Positions 1-11,243 of a stretch of 64,000 nucleotides of DNA are shown in pieces. The translations under genes were made by a program, and so were the position numbers. This DNA is from Lingula anatina. Lineage: Eukaryota; Brachiopoda; Lingulata; Lingulida; Lingulidae. The notes under the pieces are model-generated. The model saw only the letters and a program-made list of their open reading frames with translations, was not told the origin of the DNA and did no database searches. The stretch lies in the NCBI RefSeq assembly GCF_001039355.2, contig NW_019775489.1, positions 39,565 through 103,564 of the forward strand, written 5' to 3'. Position 1 is the stretch's first letter. Every line of letters begins with the position of its first letter.

Positions 1-3000
1 CCCTACTAATTCCATACCTACAAGAGAGAGTTTGATGTTATTCTTACTGATATTCTTTATTCCAAAGTCCATCATGAATAGCCTTATACACGAATGCTTG
101 TGATCAATAATATGATCAGTAATAACTAAGGAAAGGTCAATCACCATGGCCTGTGACGTCCTGTCAATTGTGTCAGGTAAGATAAAAGCAATGATAATGA
201 CACATGGCTGCATTGTTTACTTTTAGATGTTTTGGGTGGATATATAAATGTATTCACCGCCACTAAGATAAAAATAAGTAAGGGTGCAATACATGTATAT
301 GTATACGCGAGAACTACGCATTGTCCTTGCAATAAATAAATCCCATCAAATTAAATGAAAATATTTTATAGCGGATACATTGTTTGTGCAGATTCTTGTT
401 TATAGGCCAACTGCTTACATGTAACTTCAAGGTTTTGAAATGCGTGAAATATACGAGGTATGCATTCGAAGAAGTGATATGAAAATATATTTAGATACTG
501 AGGGAAATCAAAAAGGCAATAAAACGAAAAAGACATAGACGAACTTACCCAACGTGTACATGGCAATGAAGGCGCTTGAATCAGAGGCGCCTTGGATTGA
601 GTACAGAATGCTGAAGACAAGCATGTTAGGGGCAAAAGCCAGAGCTATTCCAAATAAAACCTGAATACTAATGCTGGCTAGGAAGACGGGACGACGGCCA
701 AATCTAAAAATAAGTCAGTAAAAAAAACATAGAAAGCAATAACAATGGCAAATGTAAGAAAATGTTAGCTGATAAAATACTGGGGATGCTACTTTTTAAC
801 GGAAGGAGCATGATCAAATTGGAAATACCAAAGAAGATGCCATTTCCTAATCCTAAACCTTATGTCTTAATCTTGTATAAGAGCCATGTGTAAGATAAGT
901 GTATGCACGAAACATTTAAACCCCTTTAAATAAAGTTTTTTTTCTTATTTACTATTATGACACCTCTTAGTCTGCAGTCTGAATCAGACCTAAGTAAATA
1001 AAATCAAGTGGATAATCACAACTTTAATATAGCGACCGTATGTGACTGCGTGTGATCTACTTCCTATCACACCAATTAGCAAGCCAGAATACACTGTGTC
1101 CCGAAAGCGATATCACAAACCATCACCGTTCAAACTATAGGTATAGCCAAACCGAACCTGTCAGAGAGCCATCCAGTGAGGAAGACTGATAAGAATTTGC
1201 CAGTAAAGAATACGGTATTACAAGTACTCATCTGCCAAGCGTTCTCACAACCGAGATCAAACTGAAATGAACAAAATATGGGAAGTTAGTCACGTGATGA
1301 GAATATCCAATCGAAAAATCTGCCTAAACTGAGCATTAAAACAGACAAAAAGAATCTCAGCATTTTTTATAAAAGCCAGGGAGAATGTCTGAAACTTATG
1401 CATCCCGATTCATTTAATTCTTCTGGAGTCCATTGAACCAGACTCATTTTGGAATCATTGCCTTGGGAGGGATCAAGTTTTCATAGCTAAATTTCAATGC
1501 TCCTTTGCATAGCAATATGCAGATGCATTATTTCACATTTTGATAACAGCGAAGAAAAACGACTTGGGGTCTAGTGGACCCAAGCACGGGTTCACCAGAT
1601 CACCAACAGGAAAAGTATTTTATGTTTCGGCAGTTTTGTCTTTGAGTTTAATTCTGTGACAGTGAAAGTCCTACATTTGTAGGTGATGTCCAGTTGTATA
1701 TGTTCTTTGGGGGGTTCTGTGATAAACTTGTCACTCCCAGTCACATCTTCATGGGAGTTGATCACTAATATACTGTAGCCCACCGTTACTATTGAGGTAC
1801 ATGTATTTGTTTCTTTAAATGAGAGGCACAGAAGAAGGATAAACCATCTGTGATCGGTTTGGTATTCAAATGACCTGCAAAATATGCCCCTGTCGTGCCG
1901 CAATTTCAGAGTACAAGGTGCTTGAGAGAAGGTTCTACTGACATACTTTAAAACATACACACACATACCAATACTTCAGTTGGCCATGGCTGGTGTAATT
2001 TGTCCCTGGTGCTGATGGGAAAGTTTGCGGAAAAAACCTAAGGAACCTAAGGATTTTGTTAGTCAGACCTGTGCAATGGTTGTACAAAATTGAATTTATT
2101 GATTCTACTGTTGATATCTATGGGTCAGTGGAAACCCTCACCCCCAAAATCTGATTTACATATACCTACATGTATAAGTAATAGTGGGAAAATGGTGATG
2201 TGTCTGCATATGGCAAAAGAACTAAACATCTGGTTAGATTTTACTTGTACCCATCGATGGTCAAATTCGTAGACATGTTGCAGAATGTCTCTTGGAAAAG
2301 CGTGTGCAGGATAATATAGCCTGAGGTGCCGGATCAGTCCGTGTTTGGAGAGCATTACATGCCCATCGTTTTGGTACATTGCCACTTCTAGAACAGATTG
2401 GGGCATTTTAATGGGAATAACATTTGTGTCAGCTCTCTATACACTGTGTAATTCCACTGCATGATGTAGACAAATCAGTGATTTGTCCCTGAAAATAATC
2501 TTTTCCGTCGTGCCAAACACCTTTAAATTTGTACGTTTCCCCATGAACAACGGTAGGATTTTGACCACAAGAAGGACAACAAGAGTGTAGGTTTGCTTCT
2601 ATCAGGCAGTTCCATACAGACAATCTGTGGTGAGGTGTATCTGTTTCGCTGGCCACCTCTTGAAACTGATGTGCATGTTGCTGTTATGTTTTTTTAAAAT
2701 ATATTAATTTACAAATCAAGATAAAAATTACCATTTATAAGGCAATAGCAGTTAAATTCACGTCACAGGTAGAAAAACATTTTACGTGTGTCATTTATAT
2801 TTTTGCTCGCCCATAGCTTTTGTATACAAACGAAAGAGTGTTTTTGTGTCTGCAACGCTTAGTTCGTAGTCAAAGGATAGTTATAAACGGTGCGATTCCA
2901 CCGTGTTTGAAAATTTACCTCTGACACGATGGTCGACTCATACTGGTCAGAGGTGTACACTCTTCCTTCTGGACACGGGGCCGAACTTGGTGGACCAACC

Positions 3001-3404
3001 TGGTTATTACTCCCTTTGTGCTTGATGGCCGTCCAAGACGTGTTCTTGTTATTTCCCCGGGCGGTGTCGTAATAAAATGTTTCATTTACAAGAAACCACG
3101 TTGTTGTGCTATTGGTAGACCATTCATCGAATGTATACAGTTTGCAAGAACTCCTTTCACCTTTGTCTGTGTATGGTATGGTTACATTCAGCAGTTCCTC
3201 CTGCGAAACATTCCCATATTTACTGGTGACAACATCGACGTATGCTGAAGGTATCTTGCAGTGATGATTAGGCTCTATGCCGTAAAACACAATACCAACT
3301 GTGGATATAACAGAGTAAACCGCAACTATGCACAGTAAGGCATATCTCTGCCTTTGATATGTTCCAAGATCTCCCAGTATTTTCAGCAAATCATCGAAGT
3401 TCAT
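1..3404 (-). CDS. SLC22-type organic solute transporter, copy A (3' end outside window)
   Basis: Coding exons on the minus strand are 2919-3404 (162 codons from ATG at 3404), 1158-1261, 549-703 and 1-17 (start of exon 4, cut by the window edge). The protein starts MNFDDLLKILGDLGTYQRQR, has a first membrane helix, then a large Cys- and N-glycosylation-rich extracellular loop. It continues with the exon-2 helix and the MFS signature GWLSD-RFGRR across exons 2/3. This is the classic organic cation/anion transporter layout; substrate cannot be told. An acceptor-like tract ends at about 3428, so the leader is probably spliced and the upstream in-frame extension is intronic. It is a tandem duplicate of the gene at 11244-17378, with identical exon lengths except a two-codon indel in exon 1. 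Odd point: the exon-2 donor is GTTCGG, much weaker than GTAAGC in the sister copy. Confidence 0.85.
2125..2656 (-). other. Unidentified coding-like stretch in intron 1 of SLC22 copy A
   Basis: Two adjoining minus-strand open frames (2656-2429 and 2406-2125) have plausible amino-acid composition, including CCPSCGQNPTVVHG and HAFPRDILQHVYEFDHRW. A stop and frame change separate them. I do not recognise either. They could be a decayed retrocopy or transposon fragment, or chance. No splice sites tie them to the transporter. Confidence 0.3.
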
Positions 3405-3427
3405 CTTGGTGTTCTCGATATCACCAC

Positions 3428-6400
3428 TGTAACACAAATATAGGGGGTTAAGGTAGAATTTCAGTACTTACAGGTTAACATGTACAATAATTGCTTGTTA
3501 TCAAACTATTGGAAGATACTTTGCACGAACCGCACATAGATCACGTACAACGCATTAACAGTATACCAAGTGAATATAATTTAAAAACGAATTTTGCTAC
3601 AGGCGGTCCTCCCTTTTTCTTGTATATTCCCTCACCTCTGGACATCTTTTTATCCACCCGGTTCATGTACGTTTTATCGGCACGTTTCGTATCTTAGCTT
3701 TTAATTTCTCAAATAAGAAATCCATCATAACCCAGCATGACGTAGTGATATCGCCTTTGAATAAAACAGTTTTGACCACATGGGTTTTATACTAAATATC
3801 AGCCATATGATATTCAGTACAAAATGCTGGTCATGCCACTGTCACCAGTAGGCCTACATGTACGCATCTCCTTGCTACTGATAACAACAAATATTCTTCC
3901 TTTTTTCCTGCTTTTAAAAATCAGAATGCAGTAACATTTTATACATTTAAGTTCACATAGGCATAGAATACCAAGCCCAGATGTAATTTTTTAGACATCC
4001 TGCTTCGCGAGCTGAGTGTAAAACGAACGCAAGGCATTAGTGAACCATCTCTGCATATACAATGTAACTTAAAACTACCTCTGTTGACCGGTACAAGAGG
4101 AAATCTTTTTCATGTAATCCTCAAACCGACCTCTGTGGAGCAGTGCGGGAGAATTCCTTTTCTTCTGATAAACCTTAAAGCTACTCCTGTGGTGTACTGT
4201 TGAAGTATTCCATTTTAACATGCTTGATACTTCATAATTGCTTCAGTTCAGTGCGATGAATGCAAACAGCTTTTTCTCTGCGTCACCACAGTAGATTTGG
4301 AAGTTATTTAACATAAATGCATCACGTTTCCATCATGCTGGTAATCAACTCCATTAATGCCATCCTCTGCAGTACCTTTAAAGTCTTTAAATATATACTT
4401 ATGTCGATATTTTGGATTCTGTCTTCCCCAAAGTAATAAATGAGCGTATACCATTACGTAGGTTGAATCGTAGCACATATCAACGACATCTTCAAAGTTT
4501 AGTTAAGGGTGTGAAGGGTATGCAAAAAGATGTTGCTAGCTAAGAGGGTACCCTATAAGAAGGTACCCAACGTTCCAGAGTTAGGACTCAATTTTGATTT
4601 CATATGTTACTCACATCAGCAATACCCAACTCTAGCAACTACCGGCACACGGAGGGCGTGTTCTGCAAAATTTTCGTCAAAGCTCTGTCCCACCTTGAGC
4701 TGTTTTGGCACTGTGATGTTGCGTGGTCTCGTGAAGAAGAGATAAAGAAACAAAATGGCTGATGCGGATTTCGAAGCAAGTGTTCGTTTGGCTCTCAGTT
4801 TGATGATACCCTGTCACTCGGGGTGCTATCAACAGGGTATGGGATAAGATTGACACATGGCAAGCGTGTCTATTGTTTTTATTTTTACATTTAAGCAATA
4901 AAATGCAAGAACATTTGAAATATATTTTTCTTTTGTAAATATAATTCATTGTTCAATTAGCATCTTAAATACAATTAGATTAATGACGTTCAAATGCAGA
5001 TCTCACTTTGGAGTTAGTTGCATTGATTGACAGTAACTGAAAAATTGTCGCTAAACCACAGGATTCTGTAAAGCGTACAAGTTTAAAGAGAGAAGGTATA
5101 GCGAACAGGATAGCATTATAGTGCCTTGTCGTTCAGGGTATAAAAAGGGCATTTTGCCCTGGTATAAAGTTGATTGTTGGGGTCGATGAGATCTGACCTC
5201 CACCAAACTATAGTTGAAGCTATATGCCAGGACCAACTTATATTGGTCCAGATAGCTACATTCAAAAATGGGCCTGAAATGGGCCTCAGGACTTCCGTCG
5301 TCACTAGACGGCTTAGTGTTTCAAGATAATCTTTTATCAAAATACTACAGATGAGAGCTGCCATGCAGTGGAGTTTCTGACAAATCCACTGAAGCCTGCA
5401 CTGACCTACATTGCCAGAAGAACCAGCACTAACATTGCCATTGCCATTCCTTCCTAATTACGATCTCATCATTTGCTTCGCCGACAAAGTTTGAACTGGA
5501 GACTCGGCAAACATGACTAAACGGTAAGAGGGATGGTTCAGAAGCCTAAGTTAACACGTACATTGTAAGCATCACATGAACAGGATGCGCTGCACCATGC
5601 AGAACAGAAACCTAAGAATCGTGCAGTGAAACCATGCGGTCTTCCAGATTCCTACCCATGAGATGACCGGCTGGGAGTGCGTTGCCTAATTGGAGAACAG
5701 ATATCACAATAAAACGTACAAGAAATAAAAGCCGCTAAAGGCTTTTTCTGTCCATGTTTAGGTGCTTTTTGTTCCATTGGTGTCAGACATTTGTTTCTTC
5801 TGGAAGAAAGCGTCAAAGCCCTGCCTTACGGTGATGTTTTTCGAATTTTAATTTGATCCCCTTGGTACGTGCAATATTCCAGGACACCATTCACTTGCCG
5901 CATCGCATTGCTTTCCCTTCACCGTCCGCTTGGTAAGGGACTTTATAAACGTAAATATTATTCTGCCCACGGATCAACCCCCAAAAGCCCTTATATAAAC
6001 CCAGTACCGTGTTGTAATGAGGCATCTAGCCCATATATACAGGGTTACTACTTAATATGGAATATTTCTTATCTTTGTTATTTTTGAGTGCTGATTAAAT
6101 TTTTTTTGTCTTGATTCATCAAAAAAGTATGTCATTGAGTGATAAAAATATTCAGTCTTCTATTGTGAGATATTTTGGTCAATAATATCAAATCTGACAT
6201 AAGATGTCATTCAAAAGAAAAGAACACCCCCAGAAAACCATATGAACAGTTTGATGTCAGTATTAATTTTAAGCTAAGATATTAAAGAAAATGATACCCT
6301 CCGGACAGTGATATGTTACACAGTCAAAGAACTCATTACAGTAAATCATGAAAAGTCATCAATAGCGGGTATGACCTCCAGCAGCCGCCTGCAGCGCCCT

Positions 6401-6530
6401 ACCCTACATGTCATACCCTGTGACAAGTTTTTTAGAGTTTGGATGAAGATATCATTACACGCAAAGATATTTGCCTGTCGCAGTTCATCACTATTTACTG
6501 GCCGATGACCATAGCTGTTAATTCTGTGAG
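3428..6530. other. Intergenic DNA between the SLC22 copies, left part
   Basis: No gene was found. The 5' leader and promoter of SLC22 copy A should lie here or further up. A degenerate 53-bp tandem repeat is at 4068-4222. Two overlapping minus frames at 5051-5364 match nothing I know. The remainder is unremarkable AT-rich DNA. Confidence 0.5.
4068..4222. repeat. Degenerate minisatellite, about 53 bp x 3
   Basis: Three consecutive units begin CTTAAAACTACCTCTGT, CTCAAACCGACCTCTGT and CTTAAAGCTACTCCTGT. Each then passes through a purine-rich and a CTTTTTC- or CCTTTT-like segment, at a spacing of 52-54 bases. Divergence between units shows the array is old. Confidence 0.5.
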
Positions 6531-7245
6531 TTACTTCCGCCCACAGATTTTAATAGGGTTAATATCTGGAGAGTTTGCAGGCCAGGACAGGCCAGGACAT
6601 TGGTTTTGAAGAAAAACAGTGATTCTACGAGCTCGATGTGGGGTTGCACAGTCGTCTTGGTACACAAAGTTGTTCCTAAAGATGAACCTTACAAATCGAA
6701 GCATTGTTTGCTGTAGAATGTCTCTGTAGGAACCTTGGTTGAGGTTGCCTCCTAGAAAAACCAACTGGTTCTGAACACCGGCATGAAATGCTCCCCAAAC
6801 AGAGACGTTACCACTTCCTGCTTGCGCCCTGGTCAGTACACAATCATTGTTTTATGCCTCTCGTACACGTCAGCGGACATGGATTCGACCGTCAACCTCA
6901 AAAACTCCATATCTGGCGTCATCACCGAAAACGACGTGATTCCAGTGTTTTGGCTGCAAACGCACGTGTTCTCCTGCCCCTTGCAGACGTCGCTGTATAT
7001 GACCTGCTGTTAACAGTGGTTTCCCTACTGGTCTTCGTGCAAAATAACCGGCTTGCAGTAATCTCTTGTTCACGAGGGACCCTGAAACGGGCGTTTGAAT
7101 GACATTCTGCCACTCTTTCTGAGGACACTGGTTGTCTTTGTACGACCAGCACGGCGCACTCTAGGGATAAGGCGATCCTATCTTCGTGGTGTGATACGCG
7201 GACACCCTGGTCGAGGTATTGGAGTAGGTTTCCCTGTTGTAGCAT
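6531..7245 (-). mobile_element. Tc1/mariner transposase remnant
   Basis: Minus-strand pieces in three frames line up in Tc1 order. First an N-terminal-side ARRPVGKPLLTAGH with WNHVVFGDDARYGVF (first catalytic Asp). Then VSVWGAFHAGVQNQLVFLGG. Then NLNQGSYRDIL with FVYQDDCATPHRARR (second Asp), and SWPANSPDINPI. Stops and frameshifts separate the pieces, so the gene is dead. Terminal inverted repeats were not located with certainty. Confidence 0.8.
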
Positions 7246-8250
7246 TTCTTTGGAGGACTTTACTAACGGTTCCTGATAAATGTTGCTTTGCCTGGCAATT
7301 AATTAAAATTAATTTCTGGACATTTTTTCTGACAGCAAGAATCCAATAGTAAGCTGCTTTGCTTAGCTGTCTTACCTTATCTTCTCTAAGGTACCTGTCA
7401 AGTTTTAGAGCGATCCCTTTGTTGCTTTTATAAATAAACTACAAAGATTGGCCAAACCCATGCGTTTTTATACAAAGGCAGAAATTGCCGAAAAGACCAT
7501 CCCTCAAATTTCTGACCACAGAACATGCAACTGTATGCATCATTTGTTTCGAGAGTTGTGTGGTAATTAGGTAACACACCTGGCTACACATGGAGTGACA
7601 CCTTAGTCGTGGCTTTAAAGTAGTTAGAGAGAAAAATAATACTTTGTAGAAAATTTTCACGCCAAAAAATAATATTCCATATTAAGTGGTAACCCTGTAG
7701 GTAGACTTTTAGGTCCCTTTCTCAATGACGCAGTGAGAGGCCATGCCTCTACTTCATCGAGGTGTCCCTTGGCATGGTACCACGGTTTTATTCCATTTTA
7801 ACATTTTGTGCATCTTAATCTGTGACCATAGTTAACATGACTGCTAAGTAATCTTACCTTCCTAGTGAGGTGCGGCAGAAATGCTCCTCAACAATTCTCT
7901 GCTAATAGAAAGAATCAGTGTCAGCGTTAAATTCTAGAGTCCTCCGCAAAAAATTAATCAGACGTCAAAACGGGTCATCTGGGTAGTCATACAACCTGTA
8001 TGACATGTTGACATTTCCAACCACCCTTCAAGCATACCATTATTTATGTTCCACAGCATCACGAACAAAGAGATACAGGTTTGCACTAGTATCTCAGATC
8101 ATTTATAAAAAATTATAAAACCCATGTGGCAGACAAGACTGACAAGATGCAGGTGGTAGGTCAATTTCGTAACTGAACTGAATTTATTACATAATCTCTA
8201 TCAAGAGTGAAGTCATTCTACAGGTGTGGAGTGTTATTCCATGTATCTAC

Positions 8251-8282
<32 letters not shown>
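8251..8282. repeat. (ATCT)n microsatellite
   Basis: Perfect tetranucleotide run of eight units in intergenic DNA. Confidence 0.9.
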
Positions 8283-8284
<2 letters not shown>

Positions 8285-8825
8285 GAAAGTGCCTTTTGAA
8301 AGACAAAAGATGGTAAGCCAATTATTCAAATTGCTACGCGTGAAGCACGTTAATTCGTAGAGCAACGACACTAGTACTTTTATGATGATAACACATAAAA
8401 TTCTGAGATCATTAATTAACAGAGACAAGCTCATGGCTGCTGAAAGTGACTATTTTGATATTCCAGTTATGTGACATCACATAAAATGAAAAATAATCTA
8501 AAACTGGAATAACAAAGATCCGCCCTTGCGTCGGGCACCAAAAATCATCAGTAGTTGAGGTGGCAATGTTACACTATAAGGTGAATTCCATCACGGCTCG
8601 ATGGAAAACCTTTGTCTAGGTAAATTTTATCAGCACGACATCTGGTAAGTGTCCTTTGGAGTAGCCACACGTACACTTAATTATTCAGATTTTGTTACGT
8701 TTATTATGATTTCAATCGCTGATACATCGATTCAGAGGAGTAAATCATAGCAAAAAAAAAAAAAAAAAAACCAAAAAAAAAATTGAACTATGTTTGAATT
8801 TTCTATAAATGCTACAAGCAACATT

Positions 8826-8915
8826 TGTTCTAGAACAGATGCTGACTCCCATCTGTCCTAGGACAGATCCCGATCGCCAAATGTCCTAGACCAATCGGCA
8901 ATAGTTCTGAATCGC
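8826..8915. repeat. 28-bp-period array with palindromic cores
   Basis: TGTTCTAGAACA begins at 8826, TGTCCTAGGACA at 8854 and TGTCCTAGACCA at 8882, exactly 28 bases apart; a weaker AGTTCTGAATC follows near 8903. The second core sits in the 18-base perfect palindrome ATCTGTCCTAGGACAGAT. The rest of each unit is poorly conserved. Confidence 0.6.
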
Positions 8916-9538
8916 CATCTGCCATTGACATTGACATGCAGAATTACTTTTAACTTAACCCCGAGTCAGTTCTAGGTAAATAATTATACCGCTGTAAAAA
9001 CTTTCCTTGTTTTGAAAAAATAAAAATGAAGAAACAATAGGATACTTAAGTGACACAGTGTTCGGTTTAGTTATATACATGATATGCGCACGGCAAGCCG
9101 AGCTTATGAATCACTGTGGCGATGCTCGCAAGTGACAGGTGAATATATCGGATGTATCTGTTTACTTTCTTTTGCTGTATTTTCATTATTTGTTTTCTCA
9201 TTCATCGTTCATTCATCAGCATGTGACAATCTGATCAGCATTCAACTGCACGGCAACACTTTGTAGAACTCATAATTTATCAATAATCATATTTCATCAG
9301 TACTCATCAAATTTTGTTACATGCAGCTGGAAAAAAATTTCAAAAAGTCACTCCTATCTTTGAAAATTTTGAAGAGCTACTTCCTTTTTCTTTTTTCAGT
9401 CTGAACAACACTTAAACTTGCAAGTCCCATCAGAACACTAAGATCAAGTGTGAAATTTATCAAAGCGGGAAACAAAAAATAACTGTTTTTTAAAAACACA
9501 AGACTTGGTTAAGATTGCAGTCTCAATTTTTGGATCAA

Positions 9539-9539
<1 letters not shown>

Positions 9540-9578
<39 letters not shown>
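9540..9578. repeat. (AT)n microsatellite
   Basis: Uninterrupted AT dinucleotide run of about 38 bases. Confidence 0.9.
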
Positions 9579-9581
<3 letters not shown>

Positions 9582-9851
9582 TGTAAACCAGTATATAACG
9601 GATCACACTGTATGTACATGTCAGGTATCATAAAAGCATAGTATCTTTAGTATATAATATCCAGTTTGTTGACAGTTTGGCTGCAGGAGGTCTCTTTCAG
9701 CAATTTTTTCTATACGCCATTTTACATGATTCTGCTGGTAATAGATATTAAAATAGAAGTTTGATTCGCCGTGCATACTGTATAATTATTATGCAGATTG
9801 TAAAGTATGACCTGCAATAAAAAGCCCGTCGTCTCCATGGTGAATTATTTA

Positions 9852-10093
9852 AAACTAGAAAAGCACTCCGAGAGCGCAGACCTCCGCCAAGGCAGCGATT
9901 TTTGATCATTGTTGATTATTGATTGATTATTGATCCGGATCACCACCAAAAACTAATCACTTCTAAGTTAACCCATTTCCCACCTACCCTGAAAATTTCA
10001 TCAAAATCGGTCCATAACTTTTTGAGTTATGTTGATGACAAACAGACAAACAGACAGACAGGAGTGAAAACATAACCTCCTTGCCGGAGGTAA
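9852..10093 (+). mobile_element. RTE-like LINE 3' tail or derived SINE, copy 1
   Basis: It starts ACTAGAAAAGCACTCCGAGA, runs through AATTTCATCAAAATCGGTCC and an ACAGACAAACAGACAGACAG run, and ends CCTCCTTGCCGGAGGTAA. This 3' tail is widespread in animal genomes and I associate it with RTE-type elements. A second copy lies at 41191-41403. Confidence 0.65.
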
Positions 10094-10415
10094 CTACACA
10101 TATATATGTTTAGTATACACCATTAGTCAAAAAGGTTGTGTCACCTCTAGTTCCATACGTTTTTTTTTACAAATGATCACCTCACATGTGAAAATTGTTA
10201 TAAACAGTGCTTTATGTTCCAGATACCATATCTAATGGCACAGAAAATACAAAAAAGGGGCGAATTACGACATCCATATGTTAAATCAATGATTCAGTTT
10301 TTTGACATTTACCTCTCAAATTCTACGTTTCACTGTGAATTCCACAGAGGTAAAGAAATGTTCATAAAACTGAAAAGACACCACCAAATGTGACCAAATT
10401 TACACAAAATAAGCA

Positions 10416-10779
10416 TTAGCAGTGGAATGTGCTCGTTAAAGGTCGCCTGTCTAATAGCGTGTGTGTATAGACCGTGTACTGCAATAAGCTTCTGTATACG
10501 GCTAGGCATGCGTTCAACAACGGAATTCTGTTTTGCGGGATATTGTCCCAGGTTTCGTAAGGACGTTGGCAGAGTTGGTCCAGGTTAGTAGGGGTTGGTT
10601 CCCCTCTGCATTGCACACTCCAATTCATGCCACAGGTGCTCATTATTGTCACTATCATGACTCAAAGATGGTTGCTTCATCCTCACAATTGGCAAAAAAT
10701 CAGTCACCAGACGAGAACTATGAAGCCTGCAGTATCCCTGAAATAACTTCTTGCAAATTGGGTGAGATATCTGCATCAT
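10416..10779 (-). mobile_element. Tc1/mariner transposase C-terminal fragment
   Basis: Two minus frames give HDSDNNEHLWHELECAMQRG followed by TPTNLDQLCQRPYETWDNIP and QNRIPLLNACLAVYRSLLQ. This is the usual C-terminal part of Tc1 transposases (HxWDxLxRRV...EWxxIPQ..I). The catalytic domain is missing and there is a frameshift between the pieces. Confidence 0.75.
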
Positions 10780-11243
10780 ATGCTTTCAAAGAAACTTTTA
10801 TCGTCACAATCGATGTTCTAATCACAAATAAGAACTTTCACCGGTAGTTGTGGTGTCTCGAGCCTCATTTCCATCCTTCTTTGAAGTACAACCCAAGCTT
10901 AAAATATAAATACAACTCATAACATCATGTCATAATTGGATAGTTGAAAAATATTGAGTGAGAGAGAGACAGAGGAGGGGAATATGAAAGGGTCTGCTCG
11001 ACATAATTAAGCATGTTAAACAAAGGAAACTAGCATCTGTTTCACCAAACATCCGCGTGACCACACGTAGTTTTAAGAAAACCAACTATGTTTTTGTTAA
11101 ATAAAAATATAATAGCTTTTCTACAAACAGAATGTGGAAAACTGCCCTTACATTTGCTTGTCCAGTGCGACCAAAACAATGAACTTAACAACAACGTAGG
11201 TTTACCTCTGCTTATGAAAATATTCTAAAATATGTGCATGTTC

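Larger units (their letters stand above)
7350..9850. other. Intergenic DNA with simple repeats
   Basis: No gene is seen. It contains an (ATCT)n tract at 8251-8282, a poly-A run near 8752, a palindrome array at 8826-8915 and an (AT)n tract at 9540-9578. Confidence 0.5.

Noticed and set aside
3405-3437. N-terminal extension MCYSGDIENTK of SLC22 copy A
   Set aside because: An acceptor-like TTGTGTTACAG lies inside it, copy B lacks the extension, and the family starts at MNFDD.
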